Assembly (NCBI GenBank): GCA_905178155.1
Contig: CAJINV010000004.1
Span: forward strand, 8,392,882 to 8,456,881
DNA length: 64,000 nt
Reading direction: 5' to 3'
DNA from: Amoebophrya sp. A120
Taxonomy: Eukaryota > Sar > Dinophyceae > Syndiniales > Amoebophryaceae
The notes under the pieces are model-generated. The model did not search any database. It saw nothing but the letters and a program-made list of their open reading frames with translations, and was not told the DNA's origin. Made by a program: the position numbers and the translations under genes. This document shows, in pieces, positions 33,501 through 44,424 of this stretch. Positions within the stretch are counted from its first letter, which is position 1; every line of letters starts with the position of its first letter.

Positions 33501-35862
33501 AAAGTCGGGAGGCAACACCAATTCAGGACCCACCTCTATCGCAGCAAGATCCGCAGTGGGTGTAACAGCAGTTTCAGTTGCTGTGGCTGTGGCAGAAAAT
33601 GGGAAAGCGGTTGCAGTGGCCGAAAAAGATTGCTTTGCGCCGGTATTTATCGTCACCACTTGGTCGTAGTTGCTCTGTGGTAAACAATCAATTTGGTCTT
33701 GCAACATTGTCGCACCAACATCCACGTCGTTCTTGCTCGTCCCATGACGTACTTCAAAATCCGCAGGAACTACTACACCAGTCGCAACATGACGTTTTGG
33801 TGAAGACCAGTCAACAAAGTCCGTCAAGAACACGTGCGGCGGCAGGTGCGGCACCAGCAGTAGGGTTTCGCTGTGCAGACTCACCAAGATTTTCCCGTTC
33901 GTCAACTGCAAATCGCAAATTTCCTTGGCCGTCAGCCAACCATTGTGCGCGACAAGGGAGAACACCTCGGCGGCAAGATGGATGGCGGATGATGAAAAAC
34001 GTCGGGTGGACTGGCTGTCACCAGAGGGCTTGTCGTCGTTGTTTTTTGCACAGATGTTGAGCTGTGCTGTGTTCATTCCTTGTTGCTCGCCGCCGCTTTG
34101 CTGGTGAACGCTTTTGCTGCTGGTCATCTCATCTCCCCTAGCTTTGTTGTTCGTTCCTTTTGCGTTGTAATTCGCCTGCAGCTGGTGCCCACCTTTGGAA
34201 TAATTTGTGCTGTCATGAGTACTACTAGTTATGGTGCCGTTTTTCTGTGTTCCACGCGGAGGACCTCCATCTTTACCTTTTACGAAGGAGCCCTTGAAAG
34301 GATGAACAAAGCCTCCCTTGGCTGGAAAGAAGTTGAGGCCCATCTTCGGCCTGCCTTGCGGGACAAATTGAGAAAAAAAACCTCCGGTTGTTGCTTGTTC
34401 CGTGCTTTTGTCGTAGCTGCCTTTTTTTCCAAGAAACCCGCTAAAGATTATTCTTCCACCTTGCCAAAAACTCGTAGATTGCGGTCGGCTGATGGTCCGC
34501 GTGGGTGCTGGAGGTTCTTGTTCTTTCTTATTGGCATTTACAATGCTGTTGGCAACATCGTTAACGACAGGCGAAGCAGATTTATTCTTGTCGCCACCTT
34601 GACCTTTTGATATTCCCTTTCCGCCGACTAGATTATATCGTTGCTCCACCAGCACCTTCGGGGGTAGAATTGTATCCGGGCTTTGTCGCAGCTCTTCAGC
34701 CAGGCGGTCTACCTCACTCTCGCAGCTGTTGAGGGGGTCATCGAAATCAGACGGTACGCCAGTAGCTGGGGTGGTGAGCAAGGAGCCGTTCTTTGACAGC
34801 AGCTTCTCTATCGCTCCTGGAACCCCGCCTGTAAAAGTTCTTGAACCGCCCCTACTAATATCTGCTGTGGTCTTGTAGTTTCTTCCACAGGTGGCGGCCT
34901 CCACAGCTGTAGTTGCCGGGGATTTATTTTGTTGCTTTTCTTTCTCAACAACATCCGAAAATGATCTTCCTGCAGCATGAGCCACACCTTCTGGACCTCC
35001 TTGTTGTCCTTCGCGAGCAAGGAGCGCAATCAGGTCAGTTATGGCGTTCTCAACTGTTACATTCCCAACTGTTACATGAAATTGTGATGCAAGAATGGCA
35101 AAATTGAAAGGGATGACCTTCTGCGTCTTGCATGACAGATTTGGCACAGATTCTCCGCCTGTTTGGCACTTCGAGCATTTGTCATGCGAAGCAGCTAGGT
35201 CGTGTCGATTCTGAAGGTAGTTTTGCATGACAAATCATGTAAACAGTTGAGAATGTTGTAACGATTGAGAGCCCCATATCAATAAGGCCTTGGATTTCTT
35301 TCTCCTTCTCTTTCTTCAGCTGCTCTGCTTCCTTCGTCTGCTCGTCTTGCTGTTGGTCATTTGTGCCGGTTTTAACACTGCAGGGCTCCACAGTAGAAGC
35401 AGCTCTAGCTCTAGAATCAAGGACTCCCAGCTCCGCGTACGCGTCTTGCAACCTCTTCACCAGGTACAATTCGCGTTCCGCCTGCACTAACTTCTCCACC
35501 TTCTCGGCGTGGCACTTTCTTACCCGCTGTAGCACCGCGCCGGCCTCGCCGAAATGACGCTGGGATGTTGACCAGGCGGCTCCTTTTGCGGCCTGGTGCT
35601 GGGCCCGCTTGCAGGAAACGAGGAATGCGGAAACGGGAAAATGGTTCAATTGCGAAGATGTTGTTGTGCAAGGAGTTGTGAGTACATCTTTCAGGGGCAC
35701 GGCGGCGCCAGCATTTTCGCTTTTGCTTTTCTTCGTCTCTTTACTATTCTCTGCGACCTCTTCGACCTGTAGTTCTTGTTCGCTTGCAAGAATTTGTTCG
35801 TGGCGCAACAAGTTCGACGGAAGTTCTTGAACCGGGGCGCTGCGACGTTTTGTCGTTGACAT
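30549..35862 (-). CDS. Large low-complexity protein (~1,700 aa), one introner
   Basis: ATG at 35862 (MSTTKRRSAPVQEL); stop at 30549 after SPPEVMGLV. Two exons, about 35862-35255 and 35058-30549, are separated by introner F1; the exact join is unresolved. The N-terminal exon has a helical charged segment (HAEKVEKLVQAERELYLVKR) and a Lys/Glu run. The long second exon alternates Gln/Ser/Thr/Gly-rich stretches (including a Ser run encoded near 31047-31075) with more globular segments, for example LVPHLPPHVFLTDFVDWSS, FLANMALKFRFYREGNDLC and GEMWGEATFAPNTFHPYRR. Near the C-terminus is KFSVTAGYVGRTGLPIDL. I recognise no domain. The uninterrupted 1,500-codon frame makes coding certain; function is unknown. 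Confidence 0.8.
35059..35254. mobile_element. Introner family F (F1)
   Basis: About 195 bp with termini CAACTGTTACATGAAATTG and its counterpart CAAATCATGTAAACAGTTG, plus internal TTGTGATGC, GCATGACAG and TTGTCATGC words. The flank TTCTCAACTGTTACAT is itself part of an extended inverted repeat, so the TSD and exact edges are uncertain. It separates the DMGLSIVTT exon from VENAITDLIALL. Confidence 0.7.
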
Positions 35863-36625
35863 GTTGATTTATCGATTTATTTTTCTTTATTTCGCAGCTC
35901 AGCCTCAGACTAGTTCTCGTTCTTGAGGGAATTATGATTCCCAGCTTCCTTAATGCCGTGCATAAATGGGGCCGTCGGAACAAGGATGACGGCGAACCTA
36001 CTTCGCCCTTTGTTTTATGGAAAAAGAACATTTTCATTGTTCTCTTCGTTTTGTATAGGAAGTTCTTTTCTCGAAAACACAGGACGAAAAAAAAGCTCGA
36101 CCACTGTAGGTATTCTATTGTTGTCTTTTTGAGGTCCTGAGTCGTAGTGGTCGCGCAGGCAGGATGGGCAAAGTTGTAGTCCTTGCCATGATTAGCGTAT
36201 GAAGTTGCAGCTTGCTACATACCAAGAAAACCAATGGGGTTCCTGAGTGTCTTAGGCCGTCGATCTGTAACGGCAAGAGATGATCGATAACAGACCTGGA
36301 CGGCCATCGCAATGACATTGCGGATGATCCATATTTACAGGGCTAGTGCGTTTGAATTGACATCGTACAGCCTGCATCTGGCAGAGTTAAGCATATATTT
36401 TCTGGTGCTGCTGGTTTGTGATTGTCCGGAACACTGATAATTCCTTTCGGTGGCTGCTGTCCTCGCATCCCTGTACGCTTCGTGCTTCATATACTTAAAC
36501 TCAAATCGGCTCCAAAACTTAAAATCTTGGTTTTCGTGTAAATCCGATAGAAAAAATATAGCAAAATGTCGCCAACTTTGTCTTTGGCGTCAGCATTGAC
36601 GTCTCCAAAACACGTATACAAAACG
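35863..36625. other. Intergenic, no supported gene
   Basis: Spacer between the start of the large protein gene and the stop of the kinase gene. AT-rich, nothing recognised. Confidence 0.4.
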
Positions 36626-39600
36626 TCAAATTTGTGCCTTCGTGTGCAGTATGAGTTGCTCGAGCTGTGTGCAGCACTTCGCCAAGTTGATTTCGCCCAC
36701 GCCAGGAGCAGTACCTCCCTCGCTATAATTCTCGTGTTCCACTAAGTAGTGGTGCTTCACAAATTTTAACAGCAATAAATTGCTTTCCAGCTTCGCCGCT
36801 AGCTGGAACTTGTTCATGATCTCCGTGCCGGGTTTGATGTTGTTTGAGAACCCTGTCATCTGCTGCTGGTAACCACCACCGCCTCCTCCTCCGCCACTCT
36901 TGCTGTTGTTTCGACTCGAAGCGTTGTAGTGTACTATACCCGAGTTGCTATTTTTGCACAGATCCGTCGAGGCTTTCAGGGCGTACTTCGTCAACAGCTT
37001 TCCCGGGTGGTGACGCTGGAGGGAAAGCGACTCCAAATTTGGATACTTTTTCTGAAACAACTGGAGCGCTTTCTGCTTTGCTAGATCCGTGGTGTTGGTA
37101 CTAGTAGAGTCGCGGGGGGAGCAGGGGGAAATCAGCATGTTTCCATTTGGAGCAGATGATGCCAGACTGTGCTGGCTCCGTTCCTTCAGCTGCTCCAATA
37201 AGCTGCAGCACTCTACCAGACAGCACGCGCTCTCGGCGGGCTGGTGCGATTCCGCGTATTTCTCTGCCAAAAAGGCAAACTGCTCCGCGACGCGCCGTTG
37301 GTCCTGGAACGAGGGGAAAGAAGGTGGCGGGGCCATCGGGGCCACTCCTGCGGCTGGAGTCGAAGTTGGGAGTGTCAGTGGGGTCGCTGTACTAGTGGCT
37401 TGTTCTTCGTTGCATCGTGACGCATTTTTTGGTGCCGTCGTCAGTGCGGGCGGAACTTCTAGCTGGAAGTCAGTAACAGCAATCTTTGGTTCGCTTGGGG
37501 TATTACTTCCCTGTACAGGATCTGGTTTTACTTTGGCGGTTGTGCCGAGATCTACTGCTTCCTGGGGGCGCTGCAATGGTCCTCGCGATTCTACTCCTTC
37601 CATCATCCCAGGTGTAGTAGACCCGTGTCGCAGCTGCGCTGTGGACGATACTTCTTCGATAAGCGGCTTTTTTGGAGATGATGAGGAGGTTCTTTGATCC
37701 GACGTATTGAGCTCTACCACTCCTTGACCGGTTAGTTCCCGAGCAGGTTCCGGCTTCCCCCGGGGTTCCACGACCCTAGACGCAGGGGAGAAGATTTTCA
37801 ACTCCTCTGCAGTACTGTTAGAAGATGTAGTTCCACTCCCACCGTGGAGGTCAACATCTCCTGATTTCGTTTTCACGGGACTCGGCAACCGGATTTCGTC
37901 CAGGGGCGGCTGTACTGGTGGCGCACGACTGCTCTGCGTGTGGTCGTCGTGTTTAATCTTCGTGGAGGACTTTAGCTCCTCTATCTCTTCAGGATGAACT
38001 GAGGGCGCTGGTGGTGCTTCGTTTTTCTTTTTATCCTTCAGCCCCAAAGCTTCGGTTGTACTAGTAGTGGCAGGATCAGCAGCGGTGGCGAGTTTCTTCT
38101 CCGGAGTTGTTCCTGCAAGATGTTGTTGAAGAGCAGCCGCTTCTTCACCCCGCTCGAAGTTTTCTTTCTCCTGTTCCTGGCTGACCATGACAAACGACAG
38201 GTTTCCGATCCCACCACTTGTGATGTTTGAATTTTGTCCGTCAGAAGTATGCATTGCAAACCAAGCATCGTTTCAAAGTAGTCTGAATCAAGAACTGTAT
38301 TTGTAATGCGGTACCCGAGCGGTGTGCGAATGCATGCTGTCATGTAAAATCGCATCAAGATCGTCAATCTAAGTACTTGTACTTTTTCAATATAGTGCTT
38401 TCTACGATGCGCTTGTTGCATGGAATAGTTTCCGTTTTTCGAGGCGGAGCCTCCTTCTTCGTCATCTGCTTTCTCCACCCCGACGTACAATTTATGAATT
38501 GCAAAAGCATCGTACTAGGGTAGTATGAATTGCATTACAAATTTCCTCAGCATGAGAACTCGAGTTTGTAGTGCTGAATGACCTTAAGAAAAAGATTTGT
38601 AATGCGTAGCTGCAATTACTACGAGTACGATACTTTTGCACTGGATACAATTCTCCGTCGGACAATTCCTTGACGGAAAATTTGCACTCTTTCAAATCCT
38701 ATCAAATGCTAATATGTCTGGGTGTGGAAGAATGCAATTTGTGATGCTGTCTCTGCATTCTAAAAAAAAATCTGTATTGCATGACCAGCAAGAAGAGTTC
38801 ACTTTGTCCCACATGGAGACGGTATTTCTCATGCGGAAGAGGCATCAGGAAGCCCTCTAAAAATCTGTGATGCTAGGTTATGCATTACAGCCGTCATGGG
38901 TCATGTAAAGTTTGCATGACAAGTCTTGCATTCTTCCAGACGCGGACATTTTTGCATTTGATAAATCCAAGTCCCCCGCGACGTACTCGTGGTGCATGAA
39001 CGCGTTGGCCGGCAGTCGCTTCGCGGGATCCTTTTCCAGCAAGAGCGACAAAAATTTCTTCCCGTTGTCGCTCAATCTGCAGCTTTCCGGGAACGCGGGC
39101 CCGTTCGCCTGCTCGATGTTGGCCAGGAGCTGCATCGGAGTATGGATTTGCAAAAAATTCTTGCTTTATTCTTGTTCCGTACTTTACACGACGACGACGA
39201 CACGTAGCCATGAGATTCAAGTTGCATCACAAAATGTTGATTTTCCAGCTGTGTTCATCTTGATCTTGTACGGTGCAAATATAAGAATTTTTCGCTTCTG
39301 ATACGGATTCGGCCCCGTGAAAGGCGTTTTCCCGACGAAGCACTCGAAAAGAATGGCGCCGACCGACCACAGGTCCGCCCGGGAGTCGTACTTTTGGTGT
39401 TGCAAAATTTCCGGCGCCATGTACAGTGGCGAACCGCACACCGTCGCCGCCATGTCCTGGGGAAGCAACGCGCGGGAGAAGCCAAAATCCGCGATCCGCA
39501 GCACCGGGTTGTTTTCGCTGTCTTGGATGAGCAAGATGTTCTGCGGCTTCAAATCCCGGTGGATCACGTTGTGTCGGTGTAAAACGTTCAGACCCGAGGC

Positions 39601-42600
39601 GAGCTGGCGGAGAAACAACCGCCCCAGCGACTCGGAGATCGATCCACCGTGGGTGGCGATGTAGGAGGAAAGGTCGCTATCCCACGAAAAAACTGTTTCA
39701 CTGTGATGGTTTTGCAAGATCTGCATCACAAGTTTGTTACACATGACACAGAAAATTTGCCATGCGCGTTTCCCAAGGGAAAACACGCTTAAAAATCCAT
39801 TATGTTGCAGGTGTAGCAAGACAAACACTTTGGTGTTTCGTTCTCTGCATCACAGGTTCGCAGTGAAACAGTTTTTTCTTGCGATAGTCGCCGCCGTTGC
39901 AGTACTCGAGGATGAGGTAGAAGTGGCTCGTATCCTGAGTAAAAATGTCCCCACACCAGAGTCAAGATGGGAAATCCGCTAGACAAATCCATAAGCTTTG
40001 GCTGTTTCGCATGACAAATTTGGACGCGTAGTGTAGTGCTGTTTGAGCTAGCTAAGCAGCATTACAGATCTAGTATCTCATGCTGATTGGCGCATGACAT
40101 CGGTGGTCTACGGGCAGGCTGTCCCGGTGGCGCTTTGGCCAATCGTACAGAGAAAAAACAAAAAATACAAGTTAGGTAGGAATACATTTGAAGGTTATGA
40201 ATGAAGTCAAAAGTCGTAGAGACAGTATTAAAGTAGTTCCTACGGGCATGGTCACGATTGGGCAACAGAGGGTAGAGTCACGATTGGGCAACAGAGGGTA
40301 GAGCAACGAATTGTTACGCATCTATCCGCTGGTCAAGTACGAGGAAAACGAGAGCAGCATCGAAGAAGAGAAAGGCGCGCAAGCAGGGCAGCCCAGCAGC
40401 AGCAAAAATATCAAGACAAGAAGCAGACTACCGCCACCCGGGGTCCTACCCGACCGAGAACTGTACTGGTATGGGCCAACATACCATAAAAGGTACAGAA
40501 GAAGGGTAGGTGCTCGCGTAAAGAGAAAGATGACCAAACCTACAGCGCCCGAGGGTGCATGCTCACCACTGTAGGATAATCTCTTTACCGTCTGCCAGCA
40601 GACAAGCCACTGAAAAACAAGGCAGAGCAAAGTAAACAACCAGGTTGGAGCCAGCAGGCCAACCGCAACAAGACCGCGAAGCAAGAGATTGGAACCCGCA
40701 GGTCAATCAGAGCGAAGCGACAAAGGGCAGGCGTAGCGGCCAGAGCAAGCATAACGAGAAAAAATATCTACTACCGTTGGTAGGTCGTGCAGCGAGAGTA
40801 TTTCAACGAAGTTTTTCAGAGGATAGTTTGACGTAGTTCAACGCATTCACACGAAAGACGTACCGAGTGATAGCGTGCACTTCTCATCACGAGATCGTAG
40901 AACTATTCATTGAGTGTTTACTTTTTTTCTTGCAACGACTACTACAAATTATACCTCTATAAGTTCAACTCCATACTTTTGTACTACACTACTGCGCGCT
41001 TTCAGTCACGAGAAGCTTTTTGCTTGTACGCATCTCGGTCACAGACGAAGTGTATAAAGACCGAGACCCGAAGCAAACCATAGATTCATCATTGTGCGCT
41101 AATTTTTTAAAAAAATATGTAGTCTTGCGTAGTTCTAAGTTCCTGGTGATGTTTGGAAAAGAACATGATTGCACGTACACGATACCTCGCGTGTACATAA
41201 AGACCGTTTTCTTACCTGCCCTGGAGAATAGAGATCATAGATTTTTGAACTTTGGGCCGCAAGCCAAAAAGGGCTCCGTCAAGAACGACAGTGGAGACCC
41301 AAGCGCAGCAGGAAACCTTGCTTTGTTGGGGACATGAGGGAAGGAGGAGACGGAGAGAAAAAGCAGGACCAGCAAAAGCAGAGCAAGAGTAAGATGCCGG
41401 GGACACGAGGAGAAGAAGCGAAGCCAGCACCAGAGGAACCAAAGACCTACAACCGTCATGGCATCCGCGAAACAGAACAACGGGCCGAAGGAAAGGACCC
41501 TCAGCCCCGCCACCCGCGGAGGGAGAACGGGACCCACAAACAACCCGGCCCCCCACGAAGCCCGAAAGGCCGAGGTGAAAAAGGGTACCTCCCGGGAGGG
41601 GACCCGGGAAACACGCAAGAGACGAAGCCGAGCGACCGCCGCCGAAGGAGAACCACCCGAGGAAGGTAGAAACCTACAACCGTCGGAGCACGGAAAAGAA
41701 GCGGTGTTGGGGACCAAACCCAGATGAGTCACGGGGCGCGTGCCCAGGCGACACATCCGACAGTGAAGGCCCAGTCGGGTAAAAAACCGAAACCCGCCAG
41801 CCACACCACCGGGACGAACATGCGTAGAGACCTACCGTAGAACCGCTAGGAACGGCAACGCAGAAAGGCCCGCCGTAGAACCGCTATGAACGGCAACGCA
41901 GAAAGACCCGTCAGTGACCTAAGGGCCAGCGGAGATGGTACCCCAAAGAAAACCACCGGTGACCAAAGGGCCAGCGGAGATGGTACCCCAAAGAAAACCG
42001 CCGGGCGCGAACATTCTGACTTTAGAATGAAAATTCTCATGCTCTGATCTCTATTGTCTCTTGTCGTTGTTCTTCTTCGTTGTTTTACGTCGTTGTTCCT
42101 CGTCGTTGTTCGGTTCTCCAAAAAATTGTACAGATGACTGTTTTTCGCGGTTCATTATCTTGTTCATTATCTTGTTCGTTAATTTGTTCATTCTTTGCGC
42201 CTTGTGTCACCAGGTTGGTATTCTTGTTCGTGTCGGTTAGTAGTGGTAGGAGGAGGACTATGGGCAGCACGGTGTAATTCTTTGGCTCTAGTACCAGTCT
42301 GGTTGCCGGTACGAGGATGGTCGCGGGCAGCTGAACGGGCCCAGTAGTCCATCTAGTTCCATCTGCAGCACCTCGGCATTTGCTCGATCAACGGAGTCTT
42401 CCATAGCCCATCCGTATCCGGGCACGAAGTGCCAGCGGATGGAAAACTCCCAGTAGTCGCGTGTTGTGTCCCAGGGTGAAGCTGGGGAGCCAGTGGAGTT
42501 GCTGGTAGACATGGACTCAGTTTCCGGACGTGACGACGAAGGAGCAGAAAATGAGGAGGGTGCGGAACTTGCTATTCGCTGCGTGGGGTCGTCCGTAGAG

Positions 42601-44414
42601 TTCGCGCGCGTCAGCAGCAATCGCTCGATTTGGAATATTGTAGATTCCTGGGTAAGTCCGAGATCGTATGAAGGTGTTTCAGGGAGCTGGACGAACGGAT
42701 TAGCCGGCATATGGTTCTGCTCCGTGCACGCCTGGACCGATGTCGTCCAGCTTCCCTCTTCACCACACGGTGGCGCGTCATCTTGGACCTGGAGCGGGCT
42801 GTCTTGTGGGGAATCGAAGCACAGACGTACCCGCTGCAGCGGGCTACTGTTCTCGTCTGACATCGTCAGTGCTGTTCTACTGTCCTCGGCGTCTAGATGT
42901 GTGGGTAGGCACTTTGGTAGGCCTTGTCAGGAGGGGTGTCAGATTCGTGCGCAGAACTACCGCCGTCTTCCCGGCTATCTACGTCGAGCTCCACTCCCCT
43001 CGTAGCGCTGCTCACGTCACGATCGCACTACTTCGAAGCGAAACTTGTGGGATAGGCCCTCGCCAGGTCTACTTCTACTTGACTGCGTTGCGACTTGCAC
43101 TGCCTGAGAAGATAAAGGATAAACAAACCCGAGCAATAGCAAGCTTTCCATAAAAGTTCGGGCGTCTTATATCTTAATTGAAAAGGCTGAAAACCAGTAT
43201 AGCTCCGCGTCATACACTAACAGCCCCTTCCCTTTATACCAGGCCTCGAGTCCGTCGGGGGTCGTCACTGTCTCTCGTGGCGTCTTACTGTTTTTTATTT
43301 TTTTTTTTTTTTAGAAAAACCACTGCAACAGCAGTGCGCGCCTACAGTGCTAGTCCCGCGGAAGATCTTAGTCTAGCTGGTGCTTTTGATGCTGCATAAA
43401 GAACGAAGGAAGAGCCTTTGCTCAGCTGTTGCTAAAATGTGGCTAAACCGAGGAAGTCGAGTTCAAAGAAAAGCTCTGCGCGACAAAATACTAGATAGAT
43501 ACGAGAAGACAGTCACGAAGTTAACAAAATGAAGTCGAAAATTGAAAAGGGAAGAAAATGAAAGCTACTATAATCTACTACTTTAAATTGTTTATTGAGC
43601 AAGCACACTCCCGTGCTGTTTCCTGTAAATGTTTTCGTTTTATTGGAATGCTTGATGTAAACTGGCGAGGTCTACCTACTACACACAATGCAGCCACTCT
43701 TGCAGTGTCTGCGGGCTGCTGGGTCTGGAGTGGATGGGTGGAGTGAAGCTGTTACTGCGTGGTCGGCGGTAAGCTGTAGGGAGCCTCTGTACTCGCTGCA
43801 GGGTGGGAGTCCAAAATCGGAAGAAGCTTTCTAGCTGGTCCTCCCTCGCCTCGATCTCAGCAATTGTCTTAGCCGGGACCATCAGCATGGGGCTGATATC
43901 AAGGAACGGGTTGGGCTGGGGCATGTGGAGCCACGCCTCCGTCTCATTTTGCTTCTCCCGCTGTAGTCGCTCACACTTCAATCTGCGTCGCTGCGGTGTG
44001 GTCGCAGGTGTGCGGGGAGTAAAGATTTCACGCGCAGGGTCGCGATGCATCTTACGGAACTGTCGGCCCCACGACTTCATGACAGATTTCCAAACCGCAT
44101 TAGAAAATGCTTCTCATGGGGCTCCGCATGAGAAACATTTTAAGCATGCAGAGTAGCATGACAACTATGGTGTGGGTACGTTTTTACACAGGATAGCTCG
44201 CGGATTTTTTCAAATCCCGGAACCGAACAATGTGGGGGGATTGGAGCTTTTTCAACACCGCCACCTCCTGCTTCAGCTGCGCGGTCTCTTGCACGGTCTG
44301 CCGGGAAATTACTTTCACCGCAACTAATTCCCCAGTTTGCTCCACGCGGCCCTTCCAAACTTCCGCAAAGCTGCCCTTCCCGATCTTTTTGTCGAGGATG
44401 TAACCGCCAGCCAT
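36626..44414 (-). CDS. ULK/ATG1-like serine/threonine protein kinase, 846 aa, six coding introners
   Basis: Exons 44414-44196, 39925-39887, 39672-39304, 39135-38964, 38694-38648, 38487-38417 and 38249-36626 total 2,541 nt, exactly 847 codons. The frame is continuous at all six joins. N-lobe: GKGSFAEVWKG (Gly loop) and VAVKVI (ATP lysine). C-lobe: FYLILEYCNGGDL (hinge), HRDLKPQN (catalytic loop), ADFGFS, GSPLYMAPEIL (APE), DLWSVGAILFE and DPAKRLPANAF. All key catalytic residues are present. The style resembles the ULK/ATG1 family, which acts in autophagy initiation; ULK3-like assignment is inference. The long C-terminal half is Ser/Thr/Pro-rich, with a helical stretch (VAEQFAFLAEKYAESHQPA) that could be a degenerate MIT domain, and ends HTKAQI. 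The 4.27 kb introner splits the kinase between the N-lobe and the hinge. An upstream ATG at 44676 (MSSSTTTSSKKQVG) is out of frame after simple removal of I1, so I start at 44414. Confidence 0.9.
38255..38416. mobile_element. Introner family G (G2)
   Basis: A 162 bp element related to G1 by the ends CCAAGCATCGTTTCAAAG and CTTTCTACGATGCGCTTG. The TSD is TGCAT (38250-38254 and 38417-38421). Excision gives GNYSM|HTSDGQ. Confidence 0.8.
38493..38647. mobile_element. Introner family G (G1)
   Basis: A 155 bp element with termini TATGAATTGCAAAAGCAT and ACTTTTGCACTGGATA and a perfect TSD CAATT (38488-38492 and 38648-38652). Excision gives LSDGEL|YVGVEK. Confidence 0.9.
38700..38963. mobile_element. 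Introner family A (A13)
   Basis: A 264 bp element with termini TATCAAATGCTAATATG and CATTTTTGCATTTGATA and a perfect TSD AATCC (38695-38699 and 38964-38968). Excision gives AGDLDL|KECKF. Confidence 0.9.
39141..39303. mobile_element. Introner family L (L1)
   Basis: A 163 bp element with termini TATGGATTTGCAAAAAATTC and GAATTTTTCGCTTCTGATA. The TSD is CGGAG/CGGAT (39136-39140 and 39304-39308). Excision gives FTGPNP|MQLLANIE inside kinase subdomain IX-X. Confidence 0.85.
39678..39886. mobile_element. Introner family D (D2)
   Basis: A 209 bp element with termini TATCCCACGAAAAAACTG and CAGTTTTTTCTTGCGATA and a perfect TSD GTCGC (39673-39677 and 39887-39891). Excision gives CNGGD|LSSYIA in the kinase hinge region. 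Confidence 0.95.
40252..40303. repeat. 26 bp tandem repeat, two copies
   Basis: TCACGATTGGGCAACAGAGG plus GTAGAG occurs twice in perfect tandem near the left end of the nested insertion. Confidence 0.9.
41835..42003. repeat. Two adjacent tandem repeats (38 bp x2 and 45 bp x2)
   Basis: A 38 bp unit (CCGTAGAACCGCTA...GCAGAAAG) is repeated at 41835 and 41873. A 45 bp unit (GTGACC.AAGGGCCAGCGG...AAAACC) is repeated at 41914 and 41959. Copies differ by one to three bases. They lie inside the nested insertion. Confidence 0.85.
42288..42863 (-). CDS. Hypothetical 191 aa protein inside the nested insertion
   Basis: ATG at 42863 (MSDENSSPLQRVRL), stop after SSYRQPDWY. A Ser/Pro-rich first half (PANPFVQLPETPSY, long Ser run) precedes a more folded-looking segment (TRDYWEFSIRWHFVPGYGW). 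No family recognised. Its position on the same strand inside the insertion suggests cargo or an element-encoded protein. It could instead be a chance ORF, but the length and composition argue mildly for coding. Confidence 0.45.
   Translation of the reverse strand: MSDENSSPLQRVRLCFDSPQDSPLQVQDDAPPCGEEGSWTTSVQACTEQNHMPANPFVQLPETPSYDLGLTQESTIFQIERLLLTRANSTDDPTQRIASSAPSSFSAPSSSRPETESMSTSNSTGSPASPWDTTRDYWEFSIRWHFVPGYGWAMEDSVDRANAEVLQMELDGLLGPFSCPRPSSYRQPDWY
43679..44080 (-). CDS. Hypothetical 133 aa basic protein at the edge of the nested insertion
   Basis: ATG at 44080 lies in the TSD itself, so the reading frame opens exactly at the element boundary (MKSWGRQFRKMHRDP). The protein is Arg/Pro-rich, with a middle segment AKTIAEIEAREDQLESFF, and ends TLQEWLHCV. 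No family recognised. The PNPFLDI motif is loosely like PANPFVQL in the 191 aa ORF, which may be coincidence. Confidence 0.4.
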   Translation of the reverse strand: MKSWGRQFRKMHRDPAREIFTPRTPATTPQRRRLKCERLQREKQNETEAWLHMPQPNPFLDISPMLMVPAKTIAEIEAREDQLESFFRFWTPTLQRVQRLPTAYRRPRSNSFTPPIHSRPSSPQTLQEWLHCV

Positions 44415-44424
44415 GACAATGCAC

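Larger units (their letters stand above)
40100..44077. mobile_element. Unclassified 3,978 bp insertion nested in introner B4, 7 bp TSD
   Basis: The block is flanked by CATGACA on both sides (40093-40099 and 44078-44084). The sibling element B3 has one CATTACA-type site at that position. The ends (TCGGTGGTCTACGGG and CGGCCCCACGACTT) give no convincing terminal inverted repeat. The block contains tandem repeats, a run of T (about 43300-43314) and two minus-strand ORFs (191 and 133 codons). No transposase, integrase or reverse transcriptase motif was seen. It may be a non-autonomous transposon, a gene-carrying (Pack-type) element or a retrocopy. Confidence 0.85.
39931..44195. mobile_element. Introner family B (B4) expanded to 4,265 bp by a nested insertion
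   Basis: The outer termini TATCCTGAGTAAAAATG (39931) and GTTTTTACACAGGATA (44195) are family B. The TSD GCTCG is perfect (39926-39930 and 44196-44200). Excision restores the kinase frame KKSAS|HFYLILEY. The two arms (39931-40099 and 44085-44195) together match the compact element B3 (58153-58435) with only about two substitutions and one 3 bp gap. The extra DNA is therefore a clean later insertion, and both elements are young. Confidence 0.95.

Noticed and set aside
41235-41804. 189-codon minus-strand hydrophobic ORF, with overlapping Arg-rich plus-strand ORFs at 41334-41727
   Set aside because: Both strands are open over the same GC-biased stretch with extreme compositions on each side. Neither is convincing. 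I kept only the two ORFs with balanced composition.
41914-42180. Tandem repeats and TTCATTATCTTG-type repeats considered as a minisatellite-based origin or regulatory array
   Set aside because: Only two copies each of the longer units and simple low-complexity for the others. Nothing supports a specific function.
40100-44077. Idea that the nested insertion is an LTR retroelement or encodes a transposase
   Set aside because: No long terminal direct repeats, no reverse transcriptase or integrase motifs, and no DDE-type ORF of sufficient length are visible.
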